A DNA stretch of 64,000 bases from assembly GCF_000463015.1 (NCBI RefSeq), contig NC_022234.1:744001-808000 (forward strand), in the 5' to 3' direction. This DNA comes from Variovorax paradoxus B4. GTDB taxonomy: Bacteria > Pseudomonadota > Gammaproteobacteria > Burkholderiales > Burkholderiaceae_C. Both the position numbers and the translations under genes were made by a program. Numbering within the stretch: the stretch's first letter is position 1; every line of letters begins with the position of its first letter. Below the pieces are notes generated by a model. That model was not told the DNA's origin. It did not search any database and saw only the letters and a program-made list of their open reading frames with translations. This document shows, in pieces, positions 55,687 to 64,000 of the stretch.

Positions 55687-56484
55687 ATGAACACCGCCAT
55701 TGCCGAATCGAGCACCGTGACGAACCACCCCGTCGTGTCGAAGGACCGGTGGCTGGCCCAGCGCAAGGCGCTGCTGGCGCGCGAAAAGGAACTGACCCAC
55801 CTGCGCGACCAGATCGCCCGCGAGCGCCGCGCGCTGCCGTGGACCCGCGTCGATAAGAGCTACGTCTTCGACACGTCCGAGGGCCCGCGCGCGCTGGCCG
55901 ACTTGTTCGAGGGCCGCCGCCAGCTGCTGGTGCAGCACTTCATGCTCGGCCCCGACTGGGAGCAGGGCTGCCCGAGCTGCTCGTACATGTCCGACCACCT
56001 CGGCGGGATGAAGGTGCACCTCGAGAACCGCGACGTCACGCTGCTGGTCGTCTCGCGCGCGCCGCTGGACCAGATCGAGCGCTTCCGCCGACGCATGGGC
56101 TGGCAGTTCAGGTGGGTCTCCGCGCACGGCAGCGACTTCAACTACGACTTCAACGTGAGCTTCACGCCGCAGCAGTGGGCCGAGGGCCAGGGCGAGGTCT
56201 GCTACAACTACAGCGTGCGGCCCTTCCCGGCGCAGGAGGCCCCCGGCATCAGCGTGTTCTACAGGGACGATGCGGGCGAGGTCTTCCACACCTATTCGAC
56301 CTACGAGCGCGGCGTCGAAGCGATGATGGGCACCTACAGCCTGCTCGATCTCACGCCCAAGGGCCGCGACGAGCCCAACCCCGTCCATGCGATGGACTGG
56401 GTGCGCCACCACGACCGCTACGAACCGGCACCGGCCGCGAAGCCGGCGGGCGCGGCGGGTTCGTGCTGCCATGCGTCCGCCTGA
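55687..56484 (+). CDS. DUF899 family thioredoxin-like protein
   Basis: 265 aa. The conserved core includes LLVQHFMLGPDWEQGCPSCS (quoted up to the CxxC), SRAPLDQIERFRRRMGW and GISVFYRDDAGEVFHTYSTY. The CPSC motif suggests redox activity. Cytosolic. Ends with two adjacent Cys (SCCHAS). Function of the family is unproven. ATG 55687 chosen; the frame extends far upstream but lacks a site. Confidence 0.87.
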   Translation: MNTAIAESSTVTNHPVVSKDRWLAQRKALLAREKELTHLRDQIARERRALPWTRVDKSYVFDTSEGPRALADLFEGRRQLLVQHFMLGPDWEQGCPSCSYMSDHLGGMKVHLENRDVTLLVVSRAPLDQIERFRRRMGWQFRWVSAHGSDFNYDFNVSFTPQQWAEGQGEVCYNYSVRPFPAQEAPGISVFYRDDAGEVFHTYSTYERGVEAMMGTYSLLDLTPKGRDEPNPVHAMDWVRHHDRYEPAPAAKPAGAAGSCCHASA

Positions 56485-56515
56485 GCGGCGAGCGCGCTGA
56501 AGCGGCAGAAACGTC

Positions 56516-57163
56516 ATGGCAAGCCTTTGGCCGTGGCTCGCGGTCGCGGGGGTCGGCGCCCTGCACGGGCTGAACCCCGCCAGCGGCTGGATGTGGGCGG
56601 CCGCCTGGGGCGTGCGTTCGCGCGACCGGAGGCAGGCCTTGCGGGCGCTGGTGCCGATCGCGCTCGGGCACGCCGCCTCGATGGCGCTGGTGGCCGGCGC
56701 GGTGGCCTTCGGCCTCTCGCTGGACCGCGTGGCGTTGCAGGTGCTGGCGGGCGTGCTGGTGGTCGTCTTCGCGGGGCTTCATCTGTCGGGCCGCACGCCC
56801 AGGGCGGCGCGCGCGCCGGCGGGACATGCGGGGATGGCGCTCTGGTCCTTCATGGTGTCCACCGCGCACGGCGCCGGCCTGATGCTGGTGCCGGCGCTGA
56901 TCCCGCTGTGCATGGGCGATGGATCGGCGCGGGAGATCGGCGCCTCGGGCTCACTGCTGCTGGCGCTTGCAGCCGTCGGCGTTCACACCGCGGCCATGCT
57001 TGCCGTCACGGGCGCGATCGCGGTCGGCGCCTGCTGCGGTTTCGACGTCGGCGGCCGCTGGCTTCGGAGCCCCAGGCGCAAGCCATCAGCTGCAGCAAGA
57101 GGAGTCAGCCCGCCGGCTGCAGCCGAGGCTGCTTGCCGGCGGCGTCGGTCCGCGGGAACGTGA
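56516..57163 (+). CDS. Hypothetical multi-spanning membrane protein
   Basis: 215 aa with about six hydrophobic segments (AVAGVGALHGLNPASGWMWA, LVPIALGHAASMALVA, and others). The HGLNP and GHA motifs in membrane segments resemble metal-permease or HupE/UreJ-like proteins, so metal handling is possible. The last ~20 residues are Arg/Ala-rich and overlap the convergent MFS gene by 59 bp. It follows DUF899 by 31 bp. Confidence 0.7.
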   Translation: MASLWPWLAVAGVGALHGLNPASGWMWAAAWGVRSRDRRQALRALVPIALGHAASMALVAGAVAFGLSLDRVALQVLAGVLVVVFAGLHLSGRTPRAARAPAGHAGMALWSFMVSTAHGAGLMLVPALIPLCMGDGSAREIGASGSLLLALAAVGVHTAAMLAVTGAIAVGACCGFDVGGRWLRSPRRKPSAAARGVSPPAAAEAACRRRRSAGT

Positions 57164-58349
57164 GCGCGATGGCCACGGCGCCGAGCCCCACGGCCATCGA
57201 GCCGATGTACATCCAGGCATAGCTGCCGTAGCGGTCGAACAGCCAGCCGCCGAGCACCGGACCGAGCGCCATGCCCAGGCTGGACAGCATCGACGCCGCG
57301 CCCAGCACCGTGCCCAGGATGCGGGCGCCGAAATAGTCCCGCGCCAGCACCGCATAGAGCGGCATCACGCCGCCATAGGCGAGGCCGAAGACGATGGCGA
57401 CGGCGTAGAAGCCGCCGAGCCTGTTCACCAGCAGGTAGCTCGCGGCGGCAAAGGCCTGGATCAGCAGGCCGGCCACGAGCACCCGCTTGGCCCCAAGCCG
57501 GTCCGCCAGCACGCCGAAGAGCAGGCGCCCGCCGAGGCCCGCCGCCCCCTCCATGCTGTAGATGGTGACGGCCGCGAAGGTCGGCAGGCCGCAGCCGATG
57601 GCATAGCTGACCGTGTGGAAGATCGGCCCGGAGTGCGCGGCGCAGCAGGCGAAGAACGTGGCCCCGAGCACGAGGAAGGCACGCGAGCGCAGCGCCTGTC
57701 CGACCTTCATCTCCGGCGCCGGGGCTGCGCCTCCCGCAGCGGCCGCATGGGCGGCGCCGGGGGCCGCGCGAATGAACCAGACCGCGGGCAGCAGCGCGAT
57801 CCACGCGCCGATGCCGATGATCAGCTGGGCCGTGCGCCAGTCGTGGTGCGTCACCAGCCACGCGGCCAGTGGAGAGATGGTCATGGGCGCCACGCCCATG
57901 CCCGCCGACACCAGCGACACGGCCAGGCTGCGGTGCCTGTCGAACCAGGACGCGGTGGTCGCGATCACCGGCGCGAAGAAGCTGCCGGCGGCAACGCCCA
58001 TCATCACGCCGTAGAAGAGCTGGAACTCGAGCAAGGTCGACGCGCGGCTGGCCAGCACCGTCGAGAGCCCCAGCAGCACCGTGCCCGCCAGCACCACCAC
58101 GCGCGGGCCGTAGCGGTCGCTCAAGGCGCCCCAGCCGAACCCGGCCACGCCCATGCTCAGGAAGGCCAGCGTCATGGCGCTGGAAATGCCTGCACGCGAC
58201 CAGCCGGTGGCCGCGCTCATGGGTTCCAGGAAAACGGCCAGCGAGAACAGCACGCCGATGGCCACGCAGGTCATCAGCGCGCCGGCGGCCACGATGGACC
58301 AGTTGGAGTCGAGCGCGTCGGCGGGACGCGCGGAGGCAGGGATGTTCAT
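57105..58349 (-). CDS. MFS transporter (OxlT/monocarboxylate type)
   Basis: 414 aa, 12 predicted membrane segments. The loop 2-3 motif GALSDRYGPRVV and its counterpart GVLADRLGAKRV are in place, with FYGVMMGVAAGSFFAP in TM4-5. It probably carries an organic acid. A near-perfect 22-bp palindrome overlaps its promoter, so local repression is likely. Confidence 0.9.
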   Translation of the reverse strand: MNIPASARPADALDSNWSIVAAGALMTCVAIGVLFSLAVFLEPMSAATGWSRAGISSAMTLAFLSMGVAGFGWGALSDRYGPRVVVLAGTVLLGLSTVLASRASTLLEFQLFYGVMMGVAAGSFFAPVIATTASWFDRHRSLAVSLVSAGMGVAPMTISPLAAWLVTHHDWRTAQLIIGIGAWIALLPAVWFIRAAPGAAHAAAAGGAAPAPEMKVGQALRSRAFLVLGATFFACCAAHSGPIFHTVSYAIGCGLPTFAAVTIYSMEGAAGLGGRLLFGVLADRLGAKRVLVAGLLIQAFAAASYLLVNRLGGFYAVAIVFGLAYGGVMPLYAVLARDYFGARILGTVLGAASMLSSLGMALGPVLGGWLFDRYGSYAWMYIGSMAVGLGAVAIALTFPRTDAAGKQPRLQPAG

Positions 58350-58375
58350 CGTCTTGTTCCCGGAGAAGGTTGAAA

Positions 58376-58399
58376 TAGTGAACCAATTGGTTGACTATA
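58376..58399 (-). promoter_or_regulatory. Operator palindrome overlapping the MFS promoter
   Basis: TAGT-N-AACCAATTGGTT-N-ACTA (58376-58397) is symmetric apart from one pair. On the minus strand TATAGT (58399-58394) would be the -10 and runs into the palindrome, 45-50 bp before the MFS ATG. Layout suggests a repressor of the MarR/TetR/GntR kind; no such gene lies next to it. Confidence 0.55.
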
Positions 58400-58474
58400 A
58401 CGACATTTCTCTTTTTGCATAGAGGCCAGCCATGCTCCGGGGCCGCGCGGGCGGGCGCGGCGGCACTGCGGCGG

Positions 58475-59452
58475 CTACTGCGCCTCGATGCCGAACTCCC
58501 GCATGCGCCGGGTGATCACGTCGAAGTCGCGCCGGTAGTTCGCGCTGAACTGCTCGGGCGTGGTGTTCAGCATCTCGAGCCCGCGCTCCGCCATCCGCGC
58601 CTGGACCTCGGGCATGGCGGCGGCGGCGCGCAGCGCCACCGTCAGCCGCTCGACGACAGCGGGAGGCGTCCTGGCGGGCGCGACGAACGCGATCCACACC
58701 GCCGCCTCGAACAGCGGATCGTCGAAGCCCAGTTCGCGCATCGTGGGCACCTGCGGCAGCACCGCCGAGCGCTCGCGCCCCATGATCGCGAGCGGAACGA
58801 TCTTGCCCGCCTGCACGTGCTGGCGCGCCAGGCCGGCCGACGTGAGGCCGACGCTCACCGTGTTGCTCAGCAGGTCGGCCATCACGGGCGCTTCCCCGCG
58901 CTGCGGCACGTGCACCATGTGCGCGTCGAGCTTGCGGTTGAGCGCCTCGCCCGCCAGATGGCCGAGCCCGCCCGGTCCCCAGGTGCCATAGCTGAGCTTC
59001 TGGTCCGGCCGGGCCGCCAGCTTGCGGAAGCCCTCCATGTCCTTCACGCCGAGCTCGAGGTTGGCCGACAGGATGGCCGGGCTGCGCACGACCTGCGTCA
59101 GGAAGACGAAGTCGCGCTGCGGGTCGTAGGGCAGCGTCTTGTAGAGCGCGACGTTGTTGATGAGCGAATCGCCGAGCGTGACCGCGATCGTGTAGCCGTC
59201 GGGCGCGGCCCGCGCCACCTCGCCCAGGCCCACCGCGCCGTTTGCGCCGGCACGGTTGTCGACGATGAAGGGCTGGCCCAGCGCCTTCGCGGCATGCTCG
59301 CCGATCAGGCGCGCGACGAAGTCGTTGGCGCCGCCGGCCTGGGCCGTCACGACGATGCGGATCGGCTTGCCCGGGAAGCTCCCTTGCGCGAGCCCTGCGA
59401 GCGGCAGTGCGGCGAGCATGGCGAAGCCGAAGCTGAAAAAGTGGCGGCGCAT
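58475..59452 (-). CDS. Tripartite tricarboxylate transporter binding protein (Bug family), 2
   Basis: 325 aa from ATG 59452 (AAGGAG before it; a further ATG at 59479 is less well placed). Signal peptide (AMLAALPLAGLAQG). Bug signatures: FPGKPIRIVVTAQAGGANDF, FIVDNRAGANGAVG and KLSYGTWGPGGLGHLAGE. Downstream of a Rieske oxygenase by 50 bp, so it may bind that enzyme's aromatic substrate. Confidence 0.93.
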   Translation of the reverse strand: MRRHFFSFGFAMLAALPLAGLAQGSFPGKPIRIVVTAQAGGANDFVARLIGEHAAKALGQPFIVDNRAGANGAVGLGEVARAAPDGYTIAVTLGDSLINNVALYKTLPYDPQRDFVFLTQVVRSPAILSANLELGVKDMEGFRKLAARPDQKLSYGTWGPGGLGHLAGEALNRKLDAHMVHVPQRGEAPVMADLLSNTVSVGLTSAGLARQHVQAGKIVPLAIMGRERSAVLPQVPTMRELGFDDPLFEAAVWIAFVAPARTPPAVVERLTVALRAAAAMPEVQARMAERGLEMLNTTPEQFSANYRRDFDVITRRMREFGIEAQ

Positions 59453-59502
59453 CGGGGTCTCCTTGGTGTTGTTCTGCATGTGGGACTGCTTGTCGCGGCG
59501 CG

Positions 59503-60528
59503 TCAGGCGCTGAGCGGCGCGCGCTGTTCGCGCTCGACCTCTTCCTGCAGCAGCCGCCGGTACTGGACCAGTGCGGCGTCCATCGCGAGCGGCAGCATCC
59601 GCGCTTCGGGATCGATGTTCAGGTACTGCGCGGTGATCATTTCGCGGTCTTCCTCGAATGCGGTGACCAGGCCCCGGTAGATGGTTTCGGTGACCGCGGG
59701 GTCGGCAATGCGGCTTCGATGCGATTGCTGGAAGAAGTAGTGCGTGGTCGTTGCCGTCTCGGGCGTGAGCGTCTGGCAGCTGTGCAGCTGCACGCCGCCG
59801 CGCAGCTCGCCTTCGGCCTGCCCCACCGGTGCGCCGCCCGACTTCATCAGCAAGGTGCCGGGCAGGAGGAAGTCGTAGATGAAGTAGCGGTCGACGTTGC
59901 GGTCGAAACTCTGGAACGACTTCCAGAACGCAGAAGGAGGCACGTCGGGCACGTGCCGCGTCACGCGGATGCCGCGTGGCACCTTCTCGATCCTGGGCAC
60001 GGCCTGGGCGATGGCTGTCGATCCGCCCAGCGTGCCCTCGTGCACATAGCTCAGGTGCGAGAAGTCCAGCAGGTTGTCGCAGACCAGCAGGTAGGGCGTG
60101 TCGTAGTGAACGTAGCCCGGCTTGTAGCGCCAGTCGGGGTGGTCGCACGAGAAGTTGTCCGGCAGCAGGGCCCGGTCCGCGCGCGACGGATCCCCCATCC
60201 AGACGAAGATCCACTTGTTGTGCGCGACCACCGGATAGGTCCGCACACGCGCCTTCACGGGAATGGTGGCCACCCCGGGCGCTTCCACGCAGACGCCATC
60301 GGCCGCGAACTTGAGGCCGTGGTAGCCGCAGCGCACGCAGTCGCCTTCCCTGCGCCCGCGGGACAGCGGCGCATGCCGGTGGCAGCAGCGGTCCTGCATC
60401 GCAACCAGCTCGCCGCCTTCGGTTCGATAGACCAGGATCGGCTCGTCGAGCACCGTGCGCGTGAACAGCGCGTTGTCGGAGATCTCGTGATCCCACGCAA
60501 TGACGTACCAGCAGTTTCGAACCCACAT
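59503..60528 (-). CDS. Rieske-type aromatic ring oxygenase / O-demethylase-like
   Basis: 341 aa, VanA-like. Rieske cluster CCHRHAPLSRG and CGYHGLKF (CxH...CxxH, ~56-82). The mononuclear iron site is in the C-terminal part around DNLLDFSHLSYVHEG (D-x2-H-x4-H type, ~160). It needs a separate reductase, absent here. ATG 60528 is preceded by GGAGACAGG; an in-frame ATG at 60552 is less likely. The upstream LuxR-type gene probably regulates it. Confidence 0.9.
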   Translation of the reverse strand: MWVRNCWYVIAWDHEISDNALFTRTVLDEPILVYRTEGGELVAMQDRCCHRHAPLSRGRREGDCVRCGYHGLKFAADGVCVEAPGVATIPVKARVRTYPVVAHNKWIFVWMGDPSRADRALLPDNFSCDHPDWRYKPGYVHYDTPYLLVCDNLLDFSHLSYVHEGTLGGSTAIAQAVPRIEKVPRGIRVTRHVPDVPPSAFWKSFQSFDRNVDRYFIYDFLLPGTLLMKSGGAPVGQAEGELRGGVQLHSCQTLTPETATTTHYFFQQSHRSRIADPAVTETIYRGLVTAFEEDREMITAQYLNIDPEARMLPLAMDAALVQYRRLLQEEVEREQRAPLSA

Positions 60529-60615
60529 GCCTGTCTCCAAAAGTCCAGGCAATGTAGAAATTCGCGCGGCCTTCGTCTGTCCCCGCAGAAGGGTACAAAA
60601 AGCTCCGGGCCAACC

Positions 60616-61422
60616 CTAGTGGATGAAGCGCAGGAGCTGTTGCCGCCCGTGGATCGCGAGCTTCAGGTAGGCGCGCTTGCGCAGCGTGGCCACGCTCGAC
60701 GTGGCAATGCCCAGGTCCGCGGCGATGCCGTCGGCGCCGACCCCGCAGGCGATGCGCGCACAGACCTCGCGCTCGCGCAGAGAGAGCTGCGGCGCCGTGC
60801 GCTGCAGCGTGCGTTCGATGCCCGCCACGCGCAACGCCGTATCGGGCGATGCGAGCTGCGCGAAGAGCGCATTGCGATGCGCGCGCTTCAGCAGGGGCGC
60901 CAGTCCGAGCAGTTGCTCCACATCCGCTGGCGCGAACTTGCCGTTCTGCCGGTTGCGGTACAGGTTGATTGCAAAGATTGTCCGCGGCACGGGCGAGTAG
61001 AGAAAGCTCAGCCGCCCCGTCAGCTGCCGGCCGACGAAGATCTGCTCCCGCCATGCGGGGTCGGGGATGTCCGCCGCGTCGTACAGCAAGGCGGTGACGG
61101 GTGCGTGGCCCGGCGCCTCCCCGCCCATGCGCGCGGCCAGGCGGGTCATGTCGTCCGCCTGCCGGAACCGCTTCTTGTAGAGGGAGAAGCACTCCGCCGT
61201 GATGTTGTCGCGCCGGCCGGCCGAATGCCCTTCCACCTGCGACGGAACACCGTCGATGTACTCCACGAGCGAGATGTATTCGACCGGCACCACATGGTTG
61301 ATGAAGTCGAGCATGTGGAGCGCGGGCGCCTGTTCGCTGCCCGCGTCGAGCAGGTGCGCGACGGCACCGGCGTCCAGCAGCTGGCCTGCAGGTGGCGTGT
61401 CGAGAAACCAGGTGGAAGGCAT
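60616..61422 (-). CDS. LuxR-family transcriptional regulator
   Basis: 268 aa from ATG 61422. A ~190-residue N-terminal region of unknown fold (sensing domain, LDFINHVVPVEYISLVEYI) is followed by a C-terminal LuxR HTH (LSLREREVCARIACGVGADGIAADLGIATSSVATLRKRAY). No receiver or autoinducer motif. It is upstream of the Rieske/Bug genes on the same strand. Confidence 0.85.
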   Translation of the reverse strand: MPSTWFLDTPPAGQLLDAGAVAHLLDAGSEQAPALHMLDFINHVVPVEYISLVEYIDGVPSQVEGHSAGRRDNITAECFSLYKKRFRQADDMTRLAARMGGEAPGHAPVTALLYDAADIPDPAWREQIFVGRQLTGRLSFLYSPVPRTIFAINLYRNRQNGKFAPADVEQLLGLAPLLKRAHRNALFAQLASPDTALRVAGIERTLQRTAPQLSLREREVCARIACGVGADGIAADLGIATSSVATLRKRAYLKLAIHGRQQLLRFIH

Positions 61423-61493
61423 TGCGGCCCAATATAGGCAAGCCGCGCCCGATTCAACAGGGTGGAAGCCCGCGGGGCCGCGAGCCCGGCCGG

Positions 61494-61979
61494 TCAGCGA
61501 ATGCCCAGTGCGTGGTCGAGCGACAGGCGGCCGGCGCCGCGGCCCGCCAGGTACAGCAGCAGCGCGGCCCATGAGAGGTGCGTCGGCCATGCGTCGGGGT
61601 AGACGAAGACCTGGATCACCAGCGTCATGCCCAGCAAGGCCAGCGCCGACAGGCGCGTGAAGAGGCCCAGCACCAGCAGCAACGGGAACAGATGCTCCGA
61701 GTAGGCCGCCAGGTGCGCGGCGATCTCGGGCGGCACGAACGGCAATTTGTATTCGGTGCGGAACAGCTCGTACGCGCTGTCGGTCAGGGTGAGAAAGCCC
61801 TCGACCTTGGTGCGGCCCGAATAGAAGAAGATGGCCGCCACGGCCACGCGCATGGCCAGTGCCAGCGCGTCGTGGGCCACGAGGCGCGCGAGCCGCTCGG
61901 CCACTGCGTTCCACTGTGCGCGAAGACCGCGATGGTTGCTGCTTTCGATCGATGCGGGAGCCTGAAGGTGGGTGCTCAT
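61494..61979 (-). CDS. DoxX-family membrane protein of the bufferin operon
   Basis: 161 aa with about four membrane segments ([40 protein letters not shown], others). DoxX proteins often end bufferin-type operons; a redox role in metal handling is inferred. ATG 61979 overlaps the bufC stop (ATGA). Confidence 0.87.
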   Translation of the reverse strand: MSTHLQAPASIESSNHRGLRAQWNAVAERLARLVAHDALALAMRVAVAAIFFYSGRTKVEGFLTLTDSAYELFRTEYKLPFVPPEIAAHLAAYSEHLFPLLLVLGLFTRLSALALLGMTLVIQVFVYPDAWPTHLSWAALLLYLAGRGAGRLSLDHALGIR

Positions 61980-62764
61980 GGTGCTCTTTCGTTGGATGCA
62001 GGCGATGCAGACGTGCCGGCGAATGCGCCGGCGCGCAGCAGGGCCGCGAACATGGCCGAAATGTCTGCCCCCGGGTCGGCAGCCAGCGCGCGCTCCGCCG
62101 CCTCGGCAAGGCTTGCTCCGTTGGCGCAGGCGTCGAGAAAAGCGCAGCCGGCTTGGGTGATCTCGTGCCAGTTCACCGTGTCGCCGGGCCGCGTCAGCAA
62201 TGCGCCCTCGCCTCGCCAGGCCAGTTCGTCGCCAACGGCGCTCTGCCGGCGATTGCGCTCCCAGATGGTGTAGACCGGTTGCTCGTCGAACCAGGCCCAG
62301 CGGGCCGCCGGATGCGGTGCGAGAGCCAGGGCCGCCATCTGTTGCGGCGTGCGGCGGGCGATCCATGCGGCGTCGGCGGCCGGTGCGTCCTGTGCGGCAT
62401 GGGCTTCGCGCCAGAGCGTGTCGAGCCGCGCCACGCCGGGCAGGTAGACGAGCTCCGCGGCCGGCTCGAAGCCGCGCAGGAAACCGGGGAAGCCGCCGCC
62501 GTAGTGCAGCAGGCGCCCGTCGCTCGGCGGATCGGCCGCCACGTAGAGTGCGGCGGCGGCGCGAAACCACTCCTCGCCCACCAGCTGCGCAACGGTCGGG
62601 AAGTTGGCCTGCAGCGCATCGATGCAGGCCTTCATCACGGTGTTGCGGTACACCGCGAAAGCGGGCTGCATGGCGAGCGCCCGCACCGCGGGGTGCACGG
62701 CTTGCGGCGGAGCGAACAAGGCGTGCGCAAAGGCTTGCCGGAACTGATCGAGCGGCGTCTTCAT
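61976..62764 (-). CDS. bufC: BufC-like DUF2063 protein
   Basis: 262 aa. The family's helical N-terminal part is [10 protein letters not shown] with [20 protein letters not shown] (~38-57), then [12 protein letters not shown]. These partner proteins bind the precursor peptide and help the DUF692 enzyme. Overlaps bufB and the DoxX gene by ATGA at both ends. Confidence 0.88.
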   Translation of the reverse strand: MKTPLDQFRQAFAHALFAPPQAVHPAVRALAMQPAFAVYRNTVMKACIDALQANFPTVAQLVGEEWFRAAAALYVAADPPSDGRLLHYGGGFPGFLRGFEPAAELVYLPGVARLDTLWREAHAAQDAPAADAAWIARRTPQQMAALALAPHPAARWAWFDEQPVYTIWERNRRQSAVGDELAWRGEGALLTRPGDTVNWHEITQAGCAFLDACANGASLAEAAERALAADPGADISAMFAALLRAGAFAGTSASPASNERAP

Positions 62765-63603
62765 GCCGTGGCCTCCTGCGCCGCGCGCTGCAGTTCGGCC
62801 GCGGCCCGTTCCTGCTCGGCCATGAGCTCCTCGAAGGCCGGTACGTTGCCGTCGCGCTCGATCAGCGTGGGCCGCGCGCCGGCGCGATCGACGAAACGCC
62901 GATACAGCTGCCAGACCTCCGGTGCGATGGGCGCGTCGTGCGAATCGATCAGCAGGGCATCGCCGAGCGTGGGGTCGGCGCTGTGACCCGCGAGATGGAT
63001 CTCGCCGACCAGCGCCTGCGGAAACCGGTCGATCCATTCCGTGGCCGAAAAACCCAGGTTGCGGGCAGACACATACACGTTGTTGATGTCGAGCAGCAGC
63101 CTGCAGCCGGTGCGCCGCGACAGCTCGGCAAGAAAATCGATCTCGTCCCATTCGTGTCCGTCGATGTGCAGGTAGTGGGACGGGTTCTCGATGGCAATCG
63201 CCGTGCCCAGCGCGTCCTGCGTGCGCGCAACGTTGTCGGCAATGCGGTGCAGCGCAGCGGTGCTGCGCGGGAAAGGCAGGAGGTCCGGAAAGTACTGGCC
63301 GTTCCATGCGGACCACGCCAGGTGCTCGGAGATCAGCGCGGGCTGGATGCGCCGGGCAAGCGCCGCCAGCCGCTGAAGATGCGCCGCATCGGGTTCCGCC
63401 TCGCCGGCGAGCGAGAGCGAGACGCCATGCAGCGACACCGGATGGTGCGCACGGATCGCTTCCAGCCATCCGATGCGCGGCCCGCCCGCCACCATGTAGT
63501 TCTCGGGATGCACCTCGAACCACAGGCCCTCGGCACGCGCGCCGAACGCGGCCTCGTAGTGCTCCGGCTTGAGGCCGAGGCCGGCCGCGAGGGTGTCGGA
63601 CAT
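62761..63603 (-). CDS. bufB: BufB-like DUF692 (MNIO) iron-dependent peptide-modifying oxidase
   Basis: 280 aa TIM-barrel multinuclear non-heme iron enzyme. Metal-ligand motifs seen: [51 protein letters not shown] and [10 protein letters not shown]. In related systems the enzyme converts Cys of the precursor to thiooxazole or similar groups. Start ATG 63603. 22 bp downstream of the precursor gene. Confidence 0.92.
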   Translation of the reverse strand: MSDTLAAGLGLKPEHYEAAFGARAEGLWFEVHPENYMVAGGPRIGWLEAIRAHHPVSLHGVSLSLAGEAEPDAAHLQRLAALARRIQPALISEHLAWSAWNGQYFPDLLPFPRSTAALHRIADNVARTQDALGTAIAIENPSHYLHIDGHEWDEIDFLAELSRRTGCRLLLDINNVYVSARNLGFSATEWIDRFPQALVGEIHLAGHSADPTLGDALLIDSHDAPIAPEVWQLYRRFVDRAGARPTLIERDGNVPAFEELMAEQERAAAELQRAAQEATA

Positions 63604-63625
63604 GGCAGCGTGCGCAGTGCCGCGA

Positions 63626-63913
63626 TCAGGACTTGATCGGCGCCAGCGAGCCCATGCCCTTGGGCGTCTTGATGGTTGCACAGGTGCCGGCCGGAACGTT
63701 CTTCCAGGCGTTGCCCTGGTAGTCGACCTTGGAGGTGCCTGCGCAGGTGGTGCCGGGGCCGGCGGCACAGTCGTTCTTGCCGGCCATCGAAACGCCGTAG
63801 CACTTTTCCATACCGGCCATCTTGTCGGCCATCGGTTTGTCTTGCGCCATGGCGGAGCCGGCGGCAAGGGCACCCAGTGCAAGAGCGGTGATCGCGAAAG
63901 AACGGTTGATCAT
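63626..63913 (-). CDS. bufA: Bufferin-type precursor (DUF2282), Cys-rich secreted peptide
   Basis: 95 aa from ATG 63913. A signal peptide ([16 protein letters not shown]) precedes a 72-residue mature part with four Cys: [21 protein letters not shown] and AGTCATI. This fits the DUF2282 bufferin-1 family, whose modified Cys bind copper in the periplasm. First gene of bufA-bufB-bufC-doxX. TTGGAG lies 8 bases before the start. Confidence 0.88.
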   Translation of the reverse strand: MINRSFAITALALGALAAGSAMAQDKPMADKMAGMEKCYGVSMAGKNDCAAGPGTTCAGTSKVDYQGNAWKNVPAGTCATIKTPKGMGSLAPIKS

Positions 63914-63941
63914 GGATGAACTCCAAAAAAATTTGATTGAG

Positions 63942-63951
63942 GGTTGCAACC
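63942..63951. promoter_or_regulatory. Palindrome upstream of bufA
   Basis: GGTTGCAACC, a perfect 10-bp palindrome, lies 29 bp before the bufA ATG. It may be a regulator site or contain part of an ECF-type -35 (TGCAACC), since many bufferin operons are controlled by ECF sigma factors; a matching -10 was not identified. The window ends 49 bp further on. Confidence 0.35.
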
Positions 63952-64000
63952 GCGCCCCAATGCGCAGTCACTTGCTAGTTCGCGGTTCGCGCGACCGGGG

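Overview
The window is high-G+C, gene-dense bacterial chromosome. Two Bug-type (tripartite tricarboxylate transport) binding proteins, a Nac-like LysR regulator, an FhaB-type two-partner secretion system and a Tat-exported molybdenum hydroxylase suggest a Burkholderiales member of Comamonadaceae type (Variovorax-like). This is inferred from gene content; no rRNA or marker gene is present. I see no tRNA, rRNA or CRISPR array.

Layout. (1) 1-6145: start of a BaeS-like sensor kinase, divergent from a complete RND efflux operon (adaptor, pump, outer-membrane factor). (2) 6195-19160: a nitrogen/lactam block. A polar amino-acid ABC transporter with an SDR dehydrogenase, 5-oxoprolinase PxpA/PxpB/PxpC interleaved with biotin carboxylase, BCCP and a second BCCP-like protein that lacks the biotin lysine, a Nac-like regulator, an aminotransferase and an RraA-fold aldolase. 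Three transcription units carry the same promoter layout: an ATA-N9-TAT box at a fixed distance from a TTGG--N18-TACnnT promoter. (3) 19204-27856: a decayed accessory island. It holds two lipoproteins, a CdiB/ShlB-type transporter gene cut by an IS3-family element, an orphan AT-rich immunity gene with only the last ~90 codons of its toxin, and an AbiE toxin-antitoxin pair. (4) 27857-38556: alpha/beta hydrolase, AraC regulator with peroxiredoxin, ClC channel, a small stress group (CBS protein, single-domain receiver, flavohemoprotein, NorR), then an amidohydrolase plus Bug operon whose best start codon is CTG. (5) 38725-43068: zinc-ribbon protein, LysR regulator, and a periplasmic molybdenum hydroxylase (2Fe-2S subunit, Tat-exported large subunit, cytochrome c). 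(6) 43283-53494: a hybrid histidine kinase and LuxR-type regulator divergent from an intact TpsA/TpsB system, followed by an internally deleted IS3 orfA. (7) 53580-58349: HTH regulator, beta-propeller, DUF899, membrane protein, MFS carrier. (8) 58475-63913: Bug protein, Rieske oxygenase, LuxR regulator, then a bufferin-type operon (Cys-rich precursor, DUF692, DUF2063, DoxX).

How the genes work together. The promoter layout shared by the SDR/ABC operon, the accB-accC-pxpB-pxpC operon and the aminotransferase operon suggests one regulon under the Nac-like protein encoded among them, for uptake and opening of a lactam or similar nitrogen source. The bufferin operon is a recently recognised class of copper-buffering modified peptides. 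The TPS region shows one intact system with its own two-component control and one wrecked system used as an insertion site.
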